Assembly (NCBI GenBank): GCA_023265135.1
Contig: JAHFUM010000001.1
Location: 251,632 to 315,631 of the forward strand
DNA: 64,000 nucleotides
Source: Nitrosarchaeum sp.
GTDB lineage: Archaea; Thermoproteota; Nitrososphaeria; Nitrososphaerales; Nitrosopumilaceae
Reading direction: 5' to 3'
Every line of letters starts with the position of its first letter. Position 1 is the stretch's first letter. The position numbers and the translations under genes are program-made. The notes below the pieces were generated by a model. That model was not told where the DNA came from. It saw only the letters and a list, made by a program, of their open reading frames with translations, and did not search any database. Below, in pieces: positions 51,594 through 61,195 of this stretch.

Positions 51594-52991
51594 TTGTCTG
51601 AATTTGATATTCTTGTGAATAAATTACTTGAACAAAAACCAGAATTAACTAGAGATGATATTGAAGAACAAATTAAACATAAAAAAGAGAAAATAGGAGC
51701 AGGTTATCTAACAGATCAGGGAGCTCTGTTTTTGATTGCATCAGACTTGGGAATTTCTTTGTCAGGACCATTAAAAGTTGAAATGGGTTTAAAAGATCTC
51801 TATGCAGGAGCAAAAGAAATCTCTTTAGAAACCAGAATTCTTAATGTATCTCCTGCAAAACAATTTTCTCGCAAAGATGGTTCACCTTTTTTTCTTAGAA
51901 CTATGACCGTATACGATACAAATTCAACTGCAAGTGTAAAATTATGGGATGATAAAGCAAATTTGCCAGGAATTGAAAATTTCAAACCAGGGGATTTGAT
52001 CAAAATCATCAAAGCATACGTAAAATCAGATCTTAATGGATCTCCAACTATCAATATTGGTTCTGGTTCCAATATCGAAATAACAGATAACAAAAGTGAA
52101 ATTCCAACTATAGACAAGATTACAAAAGATATCAGTGAGTTGAAAGAAGGACAAAAAGATCTTGTAATTTTAGGAATCATAGACGGAGTGGTAAGTAGTA
52201 TGGAATTTACAAATTCTAGAGGTCAACCTGGAAAAGCACTAAGAATGAGGATAAAAGGGAAAGAAGGAATTGCCATGAAAGCGGTTCTCTGGGGGAAAGA
52301 TCAATCAGATATTCCAAATATGATTTCTCAAGGTGCCAAAATTAGGTTACTTGGTGTTAATATAAAAAATGGAAATCAGGGGTTGGAAATACATGGTAAT
52401 GATTCAACAATAATTGAAATTGAAGGTGGCAAAGAAGCAGAACCTGTAATTGTAAGAATTCTTTCAATCATAACAACAGAGAATGGAAAGAATATGATTT
52501 TAGGCATAGATAATAAAAAAAATATGTACAACATTACTGATTTTTCAAATTCTACTAGTATTTGTAATGAAGGTGATGTAATTGAATGCATGCCATCAAA
52601 AGTATACGGAAACTCTGTTACATTAGATAATAATTCATTTGTAAGAAAATTAGAAAACGATGAATTAATTCCATCATTATCAAAGATAAGAACAAAGATT
52701 AATGAGGTCAGAGTAGATGGTAATTACTGTATTGAAGCTATAATTCTTAAAATTCCAGAAAGACGAGAGATTCAAACTAAATCTGGAGAATCAATTCTAT
52801 TATCAGAAATGTTTGTTGAAGACGATACTGGTCAAATTTGGGTCAAAGGATGGAGAAATCAAGCTAGATTGATAGATAAATGTGAATTGGGAGAAATAAT
52901 TTCAATTACAGGGGTAAATGCAAAAGCAGGTTTGGAAGGAAGAATTGAATTATCTTTTACAGCGTTTTCTAAAATCACAAAGAAAAATTAA
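51594..52991 (+). CDS. rpa: replication protein A, single-strand DNA-binding
   Basis: 465 residues from a TTG; an AT-rich TATA-like stretch lies about 28 bp upstream. The N-terminal helical region (E-Q-K-P-E-L-T-R-D-D-I) is followed by several OB folds: one near 70-175 (T-V-Y-D-T-N-S-T-A-S-V-K-L-W), a second near 185-290 and a third near 365-460 (V-E-D-D-T-G-Q-I-W-V-K-G-W), with no zinc finger seen. It coats single-stranded DNA during replication and repair. The 3' end overlaps the convergent helicase gene by 4 bp. Confidence 0.88.
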   Translation: MSEFDILVNKLLEQKPELTRDDIEEQIKHKKEKIGAGYLTDQGALFLIASDLGISLSGPLKVEMGLKDLYAGAKEISLETRILNVSPAKQFSRKDGSPFFLRTMTVYDTNSTASVKLWDDKANLPGIENFKPGDLIKIIKAYVKSDLNGSPTINIGSGSNIEITDNKSEIPTIDKITKDISELKEGQKDLVILGIIDGVVSSMEFTNSRGQPGKALRMRIKGKEGIAMKAVLWGKDQSDIPNMISQGAKIRLLGVNIKNGNQGLEIHGNDSTIIEIEGGKEAEPVIVRILSIITTENGKNMILGIDNKKNMYNITDFSNSTSICNEGDVIECMPSKVYGNSVTLDNNSFVRKLENDELIPSLSKIRTKINEVRVDGNYCIEAIILKIPERREIQTKSGESILLSEMFVEDDTGQIWVKGWRNQARLIDKCELGEIISITGVNAKAGLEGRIELSFTAFSKITKKN

Positions 52992-55741
52992 GAATCCCAA
53001 AATCCCCTGGTTACGACATATTGTCTTTCTGCTTCGTAAATTTGCTTAAAGAGATGTTCTTCATCTACCATATTTCGTAATATGCGTGCCGCAGTATCAG
53101 CACCTACTCCATATCCGGACATGACAGTTATTGCAATATTTCCAAAATTTTCTATTAAAGAGGAGACTTTCCAGGCTCGATCAAACTTGTGTTTTTCATC
53201 TAAAGTAAGTTTTTTCCCTTCATGTTTTTTAAGTATTATTTTTGGAAGATCATAGTCTGAATAAAAAGTGGCAGTGATTTGTCTTGCTTTACAATAAGGA
53301 CATATCAGTATATTTTTGACCTCGTTTGTTTCCACAACTCGCTCCCATTTTCCACATCGTGCGCAAATAAGGCGATGTTTTGTCTTTGCTAATCTTGTTT
53401 TTACAAGTTCAATTATTCCCTTGTCAAGATTAGCAGGAGCTGAATAGTATTTTGATGTATGATCTAAAATTGGTTCAGCTAGTTTTGAAAATTTATCTAT
53501 TTCTAACCATTTAACTGTAATTTCATTATCTCTAATTTTTTCCAGAATTTTATCGGTATTTTTGAGATCATATTTATCATGAAATAATTCCCGTAATGCT
53601 TCTTTTACAAGAGATGTTTTAGCATATCTTTCATATAAAAATCTGGCTGATTTTTTTTCATATATTGCTCCTCTTCCAACAACTCCAAATTTTTTTGCAA
53701 CACACCATGTTTTCCAATTTACATTATGAGTTCCTACTAAAGAAGCAGTTACAATTGAATGAAGATCATAATTGTCTTTTATAATCTCCAAGAAAAGTTT
53801 TTCAGAAATTCGTGATCTAGAAGATAAAACTATTCTATAACCATCAGAACGTGAATCAACCATAAAGCCTAACATTGAAGATATCATTGAAGAAAGTAAA
53901 GTGGCTAATGTTGAATTGATTTTTGTTCCAAAACAAGAATGTATTACTATGGAGCCTTGTGAGCGACTTGATTCTATAACAATGTTTTTTTCATTGGGAA
54001 TTTCATTAAAACTTAATTCTTCAATAGTCTTATTGATTAATTTTAATGATCCATTTTTTACTTTGCTGCGAAATGCTCCAACTTTTTTTGCAGTATTATA
54101 ATCAACAGGAATACTTTCTCCTTCCCAATATGGAACAGTTATGCCTCCACCTCTAAATGGTTCTACATTTACGGAAAATGATTTTTCATCTACATTGAGT
54201 ATTCTCCATTGTGAACCTTTTAGAACAAAAATATTTCCAGAATCTCCAAAATCTCCTACAAATCTTTGATCCAGTGAACCAATGATTTTTTTTCCAACAC
54301 TGTCAAATACTTTGAATTTAAGAATATCAGGTATTGTTGATAGATTTTCAAAGTAGTATTTGAAAGAACGCCCCTTTTTCCAAAAGCTCATTTTTGTTCT
54401 ATCAAAAAAGATCAAATAGTTTGAATCAAGCAGATCTAAAACGTCCAGTAAATCACCTAGTAGTAAATTTCTAAAGGGATATGCGTTGTTTACTATTTCT
54501 AATGCTAAACTTACAGGAATTTCTCCAAGTTGCATTGTCATTCCAACAAGATGATGTGCAAGTACATCTAGAGAACCATCGTGAATTTTTTGCTCTTCTA
54601 TTGAACCTTCTTTAATACGATCTAGTATTGCTTTAGTTTCAAATTCATCATCTGAATTATTTGTAATTATAAGCCCCTTAGCAGAAGCATTTCTGTTATG
54701 TTTACTGCGTCCTATTCTTTGAACTAGTTTCGATACTTGTCTAGGAGAACCATAATGAATTACCAATTCTATTGAACCGATATCTAATCCTAATTCAAGT
54801 GATGAAGTACAAACTACAATTCCACGTTTTCCCTCTCTTAATGTAAGCTCAGTGTCTTCTCTTACTTCTTTTGATAATGAACCGTGATGTAATTCTATAT
54901 TAATTGATGATTTTTCTTTTAGAATAGAAGCTAGGAATTCAGCTTCTCCACGAGTATTTGTAAAAAGTAGTATTGGAGAATCTAAATTTAATTCTAAAAC
55001 ATATTCAATTATTTTATCTGCAACATCTGAAATAGTTCCATCTACAAATTTGACTTCAACGTCATATTTTCGAACAGAAGTATCTCTAATGATATGACAT
55101 TTCCTTTTAGTTCCAGCCACAAATTTTCCAGCTTCTTCAAAATTACCAATTGTAGCAGATAATCCAATTTTTGTAAGATAGTGTTTCGAATTAATTTGTA
55201 ATCGCTCTATACTTAGTGAGAGTTGAGAACCTCTTTCACTCCCAAGTAATTCGTGTACCTCATCAATAACGATCCATTCAAGTTCAGATAATGCATTTAA
55301 CATCTTTATCTGAGTAAGAAGGATAACCAAAGTTTCAGGAGTTGTTATTAAAACATCAGGTGGGTTTTCTGTGATTTTTCTTCTTGCAGTCTGGGTTGTA
55401 TCACCATGTCTGATTTCAATTGAAAGATCATTACTTTGAGCATATTTGGTAATCCTTCGAAATACATCTCGATTTAATGCTCTTAATGGAGTAATGTAAA
55501 GAACTTTAATTTTTCCAAGTTTTTTTGATTTCTTTACTAGTGAAAAAATTGGAATTACAGAGCATTCTGTTTTTCCCGAACCAGTTGGTGCAATTACCAA
55601 ACAGTCCTTTTTTTGTAAAATTATAGGCGAAGCTTTTTTCTGAATTTCAGTAAGAACAGTGAATCCAAAATTTGCAAATAGAGAATCAAGTACTGAATCA
55701 GGAAACTGATTCTTGTACTGTATTTGATCGTGATTTTTCAT
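52988..55741 (-). CDS. Lhr-like superfamily 2 helicase
   Basis: 917 residues. SF2 core: Walker A A-P-T-G-S-G-K-T (50-57), V-I-D-E-V-H-E-L-L (DEVH, near 158-166), S-A-T-I-G-N-F, R-I-G-R-S-K-H-N-R (motif VI). The middle region is winged-helix and beta-barrel-like, and the C-terminal part carries C-A-R-C-G-K-W-E and C-P-Y-C-K-A-R, a zinc ribbon after about 770. It fits the archaeal large helicase (Lhr) group, active in DNA repair and perhaps RNA handling. The ATG overlaps the small membrane-protein gene by 44 bp. Confidence 0.9.
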   Translation of the reverse strand: MKNHDQIQYKNQFPDSVLDSLFANFGFTVLTEIQKKASPIILQKKDCLVIAPTGSGKTECSVIPIFSLVKKSKKLGKIKVLYITPLRALNRDVFRRITKYAQSNDLSIEIRHGDTTQTARRKITENPPDVLITTPETLVILLTQIKMLNALSELEWIVIDEVHELLGSERGSQLSLSIERLQINSKHYLTKIGLSATIGNFEEAGKFVAGTKRKCHIIRDTSVRKYDVEVKFVDGTISDVADKIIEYVLELNLDSPILLFTNTRGEAEFLASILKEKSSINIELHHGSLSKEVREDTELTLREGKRGIVVCTSSLELGLDIGSIELVIHYGSPRQVSKLVQRIGRSKHNRNASAKGLIITNNSDDEFETKAILDRIKEGSIEEQKIHDGSLDVLAHHLVGMTMQLGEIPVSLALEIVNNAYPFRNLLLGDLLDVLDLLDSNYLIFFDRTKMSFWKKGRSFKYYFENLSTIPDILKFKVFDSVGKKIIGSLDQRFVGDFGDSGNIFVLKGSQWRILNVDEKSFSVNVEPFRGGGITVPYWEGESIPVDYNTAKKVGAFRSKVKNGSLKLINKTIEELSFNEIPNEKNIVIESSRSQGSIVIHSCFGTKINSTLATLLSSMISSMLGFMVDSRSDGYRIVLSSRSRISEKLFLEIIKDNYDLHSIVTASLVGTHNVNWKTWCVAKKFGVVGRGAIYEKKSARFLYERYAKTSLVKEALRELFHDKYDLKNTDKILEKIRDNEITVKWLEIDKFSKLAEPILDHTSKYYSAPANLDKGIIELVKTRLAKTKHRLICARCGKWERVVETNEVKNILICPYCKARQITATFYSDYDLPKIILKKHEGKKLTLDEKHKFDRAWKVSSLIENFGNIAITVMSGYGVGADTAARILRNMVDEEHLFKQIYEAERQYVVTRGFWDS

Positions 55742-55817
55742 AAACCATTACACCAGCTAGACCAAGTGCAAATAATACTACGGTAATTATCGGAATTGAA
55801 TCAAAAATTCCTGCCAT
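55698..55817 (-). CDS. 39-residue single-span membrane protein
   Basis: A 39-codon frame, ATG at 55817, TGA at 55698-55700. The sequence has one hydrophobic span (I-I-T-V-V-L-F-A-L-G-L-A-G-V-M-V) followed by a polar tail with Y-E-K-S-R-S-N-T. A TATA-like ATATTTAA lies about 25 bp upstream, within the spacing expected for a real start. It overlaps the helicase gene by 44 bp in another phase. No family was recognised. Confidence 0.5.
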   Translation of the reverse strand: MAGIFDSIPIITVVLFALGLAGVMVYEKSRSNTVQESVS

Positions 55818-55839
55818 TGCTAAACTTTATGATTGATAG

Positions 55840-56499
55840 TTAAATATCTTCAGGATCATCAGATAATCCACCAGCATGTATTTTATAAGAAAAATTAGTT
55901 TGATGAAGAAGCCATCGTATTTCTGCATGAAATTTTGAGGAAGCTTTTCTTAGTTTAATTTTGATGTGCGTAAATGGATCAATTGCAGTTCTCATATTTT
56001 CCATTTCTGTGCCTTCTATGTTCCTAATCATATTAGTAATAACAATAGGAATTTTTTTATTAATTGCAATTAACGATAAATTATGAATATATTTTATAAA
56101 TAAAGAATTTTTTTCAAATGTTGTATCTTCTTTTGAATATTCATATGAAAATAAATCAGTAATGTTATCAATTACAATTAAAGAAAAGTTTGAGACATTC
56201 ATAATATCAATTGATTTGATTTGTTCAGAAGTATTAGTAATTCGTGAAACAGTTATTTTTTCAAGAATATCAAATGTTAAATTTCGTTGTTTTTGAATTT
56301 CTAGAAGTCGTTCAGGTCTGAAACTGCCTGTTGTATCTTGATATAAAATATTTCCACCATTCTTAATTGCATTTATACAAATTTGAAATAATAGCTGAGT
56401 TTTACCAACTCCACTTCCACCATAAATATCTGTAATTACACCATCAGGTATTCCACCAGATAAAAATTCATCTAATTGTTGTAATCCTGTAGAGATCAT
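55840..56499 (-). CDS. radB: RadB-like RecA-superfamily ATPase
   Basis: 219 residues. Walker A G-G-S-G-V-G-K-T-Q (27-35) with L-S-G-G-I-P-D-G before it, Walker B I-V-I-D-N-I-T-D (about 108-115), then a short core without the N-terminal DNA-binding domain of RadA. This is the RadB pattern; RadB helps RadA in archaeal recombination. The extended KaiC-like alternative is less likely because of length. It lies 23 bp upstream of the small membrane-protein gene on the same strand. Confidence 0.8.
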   Translation of the reverse strand: MISTGLQQLDEFLSGGIPDGVITDIYGGSGVGKTQLLFQICINAIKNGGNILYQDTTGSFRPERLLEIQKQRNLTFDILEKITVSRITNTSEQIKSIDIMNVSNFSLIVIDNITDLFSYEYSKEDTTFEKNSLFIKYIHNLSLIAINKKIPIVITNMIRNIEGTEMENMRTAIDPFTHIKIKLRKASSKFHAEIRWLLHQTNFSYKIHAGGLSDDPEDI

Positions 56500-56608
56500 T
56501 TAGGTAATTATCTAAAAACGATGAAAAAATTTAAAGAATTTCATAATTCACAAAAGAGGCAAGGCTTTTATTCTAGAGAACAACGTAAGCAAAACAAGTG
56601 AATAATTA

Positions 56609-56854
56609 GTGTCACAAACTAGTAGTGCAAAAAGACCATTAACAACTCTTCAAAAAAGCACAAAGAAGAAAGTTACTGTAAGACTGAAAAACGAAGTTGA
56701 ATACAAAGGAAAAATGGATAATGTTGATTCATACATGAATTTAATCATGACTGATGCAGAAGAACTCCACGATGGTAAAATAATTGCAAATTACGGCAGA
56801 GTCATTGTGAGAGGCAATAATGTGTTATTTATTAAACTAGAAAACGAACTCTAG
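56609..56854 (+). CDS. LSm/Sm-like archaeal protein (SmAP)
   Basis: 81 residues from a GTG. After a basic, Ser/Lys-rich start the Sm1 motif ([19 protein letters not shown]) and Sm2-like [10 protein letters not shown] (64-73) are clear. It forms a ring that binds U-rich RNA. Its stop codon is 8 bp from the metK start. Two-gene transcription is likely. Confidence 0.9.
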   Translation: MSQTSSAKRPLTTLQKSTKKKVTVRLKNEVEYKGKMDNVDSYMNLIMTDAEELHDGKIIANYGRVIVRGNNVLFIKLENEL

Positions 56855-56862
56855 TGGTTCTT

Positions 56863-58029
56863 ATGACTAGTGATTTTCTGTTTACTTCAGAATCAGTTAC
56901 CGAAGGTCATCCTGATAAGATATGTGATCAAATTTCAGATGCATTTTTAGATGAGTTTCTCAAACAAGATCCAGATTCTAGAGTAGCAGTTGAAACGATG
57001 GTCACTACAGATTTTGTTGCTGTGGCAGGCGAAGTAACATCGAAAGCTAATTTTGACAAGAAAGCCCAAGAAGAATTAGTTAGAAAAGTAATTAGAGAAA
57101 TTGGATATGATAACAAAGATTTGATGTTTGATACGGAATCCTGTCAAATTACATTAAGATTGCATTCTCAAAGTCCAGATATTAGTCAAGGAGTAACTGC
57201 TACCAAAGAAAAAGAGCAAGGAGCAGGAGATCAAGGATTGATGTTTGGTTATGCTTCAAATGAGACAAAAGAACTTATGCCAATGCCAATATTACTTGCT
57301 CATAAACTAACACAAAAACTAGCCGAGGTTAGAAAAAACAAAGTTTTGCCTTGGGTAAGACCTGATGGAAAATCACAAGTTTCGGTTAGATATGAAAATA
57401 ATAAACCAACAAAAATTGAAACAATAGTTATTTCAACTCAGCATGCACCTGAGATTTCACAAGAACAAATATCAAGAGAGATCATAGATAAAGTAATCAA
57501 ACCAGTTTTAGGAAATCTTTGGAATAACGAAATTAAAATTCACATTAACCCTACAGGAAAATTTGTAATAGGAGGACCACATGGAGATTCAGGACTTACA
57601 GGAAGAAAAATAATCGTAGATAGTTATGGTGGATTTGGAAGACATGGTGGAGGGGCTTTTTCAGGAAAAGATCCTTCAAAGGTAGATAGATCTGCATGTT
57701 ACATGTGTAGGTATATCGCTAAAAATATTGTGGCTGCTGGTTTGGCTGATAGATGTGAAGTTCAATTAGCATATGCAATCGGAGTAGCTGAACCAGTTTC
57801 ATTATATGTTAATACATTTGATTCTAGCAAGATTCCAGAAAAAAAAATTGAAGAGTTAGTTAGAAAAAATTTTAGCTTGAAACCGTCAGGCATTATCTCA
57901 CAACTTGACTTGAAAAAACCAATTTATAGAAAAACGGCAGCATACGGTCATTTTGGTAGAAATGAGCCTGAATTTACTTGGGAAAAAACGGATAAAGCAG
58001 ACGCCTTAAAGAAGGCTGCCGGACTTTAG
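56863..58029 (+). CDS. metK: S-adenosylmethionine synthetase, bacterial/eukaryotic type
   Basis: 388 residues from an ATG; a GTG nine bases earlier is in frame but reads M-V-L before it. [13 protein letters not shown] (5-17), [11 protein letters not shown] (117-127), [13 protein letters not shown] (241-253) and [10 protein letters not shown] (266-275) are the MAT signatures of the bacterial/eukaryotic form, not the separate archaeal MAT family. It makes SAM from methionine and ATP. The 3' end overlaps the convergent gene by 24 bp. Confidence 0.95.
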   Translation: MTSDFLFTSESVTEGHPDKICDQISDAFLDEFLKQDPDSRVAVETMVTTDFVAVAGEVTSKANFDKKAQEELVRKVIREIGYDNKDLMFDTESCQITLRLHSQSPDISQGVTATKEKEQGAGDQGLMFGYASNETKELMPMPILLAHKLTQKLAEVRKNKVLPWVRPDGKSQVSVRYENNKPTKIETIVISTQHAPEISQEQISREIIDKVIKPVLGNLWNNEIKIHINPTGKFVIGGPHGDSGLTGRKIIVDSYGGFGRHGGGAFSGKDPSKVDRSACYMCRYIAKNIVAAGLADRCEVQLAYAIGVAEPVSLYVNTFDSSKIPEKKIEELVRKNFSLKPSGIISQLDLKKPIYRKTAAYGHFGRNEPEFTWEKTDKADALKKAAGL

Positions 58030-58863
58030 AAGTTTTCTTATAGAAGTGAATTTTATTTCAGAAATATTATTCAATTTTTTGAAGTTTCCTTTAAAATCAC
58101 CAATTAAGAGATTTAGATCATCTACACCGAATTTACTGTGAGGATTAGAGATAGCTTCGTGATAAACAGTTTCGAGTTCAATTTTTTTTATTTTAGAATT
58201 TGTTCCCCTAGAAAATTCTCTAACATATTTTTCAAAAGAGATGGATTCAGGACCCACAAGATCTAAAATCATTTTACTAAATTTGTTTTGAGTTATAACA
58301 TTGAAAATAATTTTTGAAACATCATCTATAAAAATAGGTTGAATAGAATAATTGCCAGAGCCAGGAATTTCAATTTGACCTGTTTTGATTTGTTTTTTAA
58401 GATATTTTGTAAAGAGATCATTTTTTCCAACAATATAAGATGGTCGAAAAATTGTATAATCTAAATTAGAATCAACTATTAGTCTTTCTGCCTTATATTT
58501 TGAAATAAAATATCCTAGTGTAGTGTTTTTTGAAACTCCTAGTCCACTAGCATAAACAATTTTTTTTATTTTTGATTTTTTACATAGATCAACAATTTTT
58601 TGTGTAAACTCAATATTGATTAGATTGTAATCAATATCTGTTGTTTGTTTTCCAATTCCAACTAAATGAATTAACGCATAAGAATTTTTGATTTTAGGTA
58701 AGATGAATTTTTCATCATAGTTTTTTGTGATGATTTTTGTTTCATTTTTAAATTTTTTAAAATTTTTTCTCGAAATAGATATTAATTTTATATTGTTATT
58801 TGAGAGATAATTTCTAACATTTTTTGCTACAAATCCACTAGCACCAATTACAACAACTTGCAT
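58006..58863 (-). CDS. atypical SDR / NDUFA9-like NAD-binding protein
   Basis: 285 residues from an ATG at 58863; the TATA-like tract at 58888-58897 is spaced for it, and a second ATG at 58875 is closer to the box. G-A-S-G-F-V-A-K-N (8-16) is the Rossmann turn, then [17 protein letters not shown] and [10 protein letters not shown] (a Y-x-x-x-K) and F-R-P-S-Y-I-V-G. This fits the atypical SDR group of complex I NDUFA9-like and NmrA-like proteins. The reaction is unknown. It converges with metK (24 bp overlap). Confidence 0.8.
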   Translation of the reverse strand: MQVVVIGASGFVAKNVRNYLSNNNIKLISISRKNFKKFKNETKIITKNYDEKFILPKIKNSYALIHLVGIGKQTTDIDYNLINIEFTQKIVDLCKKSKIKKIVYASGLGVSKNTTLGYFISKYKAERLIVDSNLDYTIFRPSYIVGKNDLFTKYLKKQIKTGQIEIPGSGNYSIQPIFIDDVSKIIFNVITQNKFSKMILDLVGPESISFEKYVREFSRGTNSKIKKIELETVYHEAISNPHSKFGVDDLNLLIGDFKGNFKKLNNISEIKFTSIRKLLKSGSLL

Positions 58864-58927
58864 ATTTTTTACCATGTTACAGTGGTTTTTATTTTAAATG
58901 TATTTTAAATAAATCACAGTAAATACG

Positions 58928-58941
58928 CTTAAAATTTTAAG
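58928..58941. promoter_or_regulatory. 14-bp perfect palindrome in the gap before cbiD
   Basis: CTTAAAATTTTAAG is self-complementary along its whole length. It lies in the shared upstream region of the SDR-like gene and cbiD, and its AT core could itself be the TATA box for a transcript starting near 58959. It may be an operator, but short AT-rich palindromes arise by chance in such a genome. Confidence 0.35.
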
Positions 58942-58958
58942 ACATATTTCTAGTCTCG

Positions 58959-59018
58959 ATGAATGTCAATTCAAAATATATCAAAGAAGAGTTAATACGT
59001 CAAAATAGGCATGGTTAG
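58959..59018 (+). CDS. possible 19-codon leader peptide before cbiD
   Basis: An ATG at 58959 opens a 19-residue frame (M-N-V-N-S-K-Y-I-K-E) whose stop at 59016-59018 overlaps the cbiD start. The AT box at 58931-58938 is about 24 bp upstream, spacing that suits a leaderless start. If real, translation of the leader would end a few bases after the cbiD ATG, permitting coupled translation. It is short and may be chance. Confidence 0.2.
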   Translation: MNVNSKYIKEELIRQNRHG

Positions 59019-60105
59019 TGTGGAAGAGAGAGAAAATAAAAAACTAAGAACTGGATATACTACAGGTACTTCTGCAACTGCAGCTGCCAAAGCTGCATTA
59101 CTATCTATAATCAATCTAACAAAAATTGAAAATGTTGATGTTAAATTACCCAAAGGAAGTCTAATCAAAATTCCAATTCATTCATGCCAATTTTATCAAG
59201 ACCATGCCAAGTGTTCTGTAATTAAAGATGGTGGAGATGATCCAGATGTTACCCACGGTGCAGAGATAATAGTAGATTTATCATTTACAGATAAAATTAA
59301 TGAAATTGAAATTGATGGAGGTGAAGGAGTAGGAATAGTAACTAAACCTGGACTAGGTCTTGAATTAAACAAAGCTGCAATTAATCCAGTCCCAAAAAAA
59401 ATGATTAATGAGAATCTTAAAGAGATTACAAACGAGTATAATTTAAAAAAGGGAATTAAAATAATAATTTCTGTTCCAAAAGGAAAAGAATTAGGTCCAA
59501 AAACAGACAACCCAAGAATCGGAATTATAAATGGAATTTCAATTTTAGGAACAAGTGGTATTGTAATACCATTTTCAACTGCATCATATGCAGCTTCAAT
59601 TAGACAAAATCTCGATGTAGCAATTGCAATGGGAAATGATACTGTTGTTCTTACAACTGGTGGAAGAAGTGAAGATTTTGCAAAAAAAATAGTGGATTTA
59701 CCAGAGCATTGTTTTGTACAAATGGGAGATTTTTCAGGTTATACAATACAACAATGTGCAAGAAAAGAGATCAAAAAAGCATATGTTGTAGGGTTTATTG
59801 GCAAATTGGCTAAAATGGCAGCAGGTGTAAAACAAACTCATGTTAAAGGTTCCAAAGTTGATATGAATTTTTTGGCAGATTTGGCTAGAAAATGTAGTGC
59901 AGATGAGACAACCATTGAAAGCATAAAGAAGGCGAATACGGCAAGACATGTTTCTGAAATAATTATCCAAAATAATGTTAAGGGGTTCTTTGAGGAGATT
60001 TGTAATGAGATATACAAGCATATGAGAAAACATTCAGAAGAAAAAATCCCATTAGATGTCATATTATTTGATTTTGATGGAAACATCTTAGCTAGGAAGT
60101 TCTAG
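59011..60105 (+). CDS. cbiD: cobalt-precorrin-5B C1-methyltransferase
   Basis: 364 residues. The CbiD opening L-R-T-G-Y-T-T-G-T-S-A-T-A-A-A-K-A-A (12-29) is diagnostic, followed by V-K-D-G-G-D-D-P-D-V-T-H-G-A (about 72-85) and G-G-E-G-V-G-I-V-T-K-P-G-L (108-120). It methylates C1 of the corrin ring in the cobalt-early (anaerobic) pathway. It is the first gene of cbiD-cbiG-cbiX-cbiC. Confidence 0.95.
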   Translation: MVSVEERENKKLRTGYTTGTSATAAAKAALLSIINLTKIENVDVKLPKGSLIKIPIHSCQFYQDHAKCSVIKDGGDDPDVTHGAEIIVDLSFTDKINEIEIDGGEGVGIVTKPGLGLELNKAAINPVPKKMINENLKEITNEYNLKKGIKIIISVPKGKELGPKTDNPRIGIINGISILGTSGIVIPFSTASYAASIRQNLDVAIAMGNDTVVLTTGGRSEDFAKKIVDLPEHCFVQMGDFSGYTIQQCARKEIKKAYVVGFIGKLAKMAAGVKQTHVKGSKVDMNFLADLARKCSADETTIESIKKANTARHVSEIIIQNNVKGFFEEICNEIYKHMRKHSEEKIPLDVILFDFDGNILARKF

Positions 60106-60142
60106 TAGCAAGGTATTTTATTTAATTTGAGAAGTTTTGATT

Positions 60143-61195
60143 ATGGAGAAAATTTCAGTTCTAGCAATTACCAAAAATGGAGTAAATATTGGTTTAAAAC
60201 TAAAAGAAATTTTTCCAGATTGGAAGATTTTTGCGCCATCCAAATTTTCAAATGATAGGAATGAGATAGTTTGGTACTCAGAATCCACATCTGATAAAAT
60301 TGTTGAACTTTTTAAAAACAATAATGCACTGATTTGTTTATTTTCTCTAGGTGCAGTGATCAGACTAATTGCCCCATATTTGAAAGATAAGAAAACAGAT
60401 CCTGCAGTAATTGTAATTGATGATAAAACTAATTTTGTAATTAGTGTGTTATCTGGACATTTAGGGGGAGCAAATGAATTAACGCAGATTATTGCTCAAA
60501 AACTTGATGCTATTCCAGTTATTACTACTGCAGCTGATGTTAATAAAACAATATCAGTTGATCTTGTTGGAAAAGAACTTGGTTGGAAAATAGATGATGA
60601 TTCTACAGTAACCAAAATTAGTGCCCATATGGTAAATGATGAAAATATAGGGATTTATCAAGAAGTAGGTAAAATAAATTGGTTGAAAGAATTACCAAAA
60701 AATGTAAAAATTTACTATAGTTTAGAAGAAATGAAGAATTCAGATTCTAAGGGTTACATGATAATCTCTGATAGAATTTTAGAGGGAGATTTTCTCAAAA
60801 ATTCTGTTGTTTATAGACCTCCCTGTCTAGTGGTTGGAATAGGGCTGCATTGGGATACGTCTAAGGAAACCATAAAGAAAGGCTTGGATTTTTGTTTACA
60901 AAAATTCAAACTCAGTGAAAAATCTATTGCAAAATTAGTCTCAATTAAAAAACCAGAAGATGTTAAGGGACTAGTCGATATTGGAAAAGAGATGGGAGTA
61001 GCTGTAGAATATGTGAATAGAGAAGATTTGGCGGAAGTTTCTACACCTAATCCATCAGATAGGGTTAAGGCATTTGAAGGAACTTCTAGTGTATCAGAAG
61101 CTGCTGCAATCAAAATTTCCGGTGGAAAGTTGATTGTAGAAAAGCAAAAATTTCCACCAAATTTGACTATAGCCATAGCGAGGATATTAGATTGA
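60143..61195 (+). CDS. cbiG: cobalt-precorrin-5A hydrolase
   Basis: 350 residues from an ATG at 60143; a TATA-like TTTATTTAAT at 60115-60124 is spaced about 24 bp before it and excludes the TTG six bases earlier. The CbiG N-terminal half has L-F-S-L-G-A-V-I-R-L (70-79) and S-V-L-S-G-H-L-G-G-A-N-E-L-T (106-119); the C-terminal half has V-G-I-G-L-H and the late E-G-T-S-S-V-S-E-A-A-A. It opens the lactone and removes acetaldehyde during ring contraction. It overlaps cbiX by 4 bp. Confidence 0.92.
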   Translation: MEKISVLAITKNGVNIGLKLKEIFPDWKIFAPSKFSNDRNEIVWYSESTSDKIVELFKNNNALICLFSLGAVIRLIAPYLKDKKTDPAVIVIDDKTNFVISVLSGHLGGANELTQIIAQKLDAIPVITTAADVNKTISVDLVGKELGWKIDDDSTVTKISAHMVNDENIGIYQEVGKINWLKELPKNVKIYYSLEEMKNSDSKGYMIISDRILEGDFLKNSVVYRPPCLVVGIGLHWDTSKETIKKGLDFCLQKFKLSEKSIAKLVSIKKPEDVKGLVDIGKEMGVAVEYVNREDLAEVSTPNPSDRVKAFEGTSSVSEAAAIKISGGKLIVEKQKFPPNLTIAIARILD

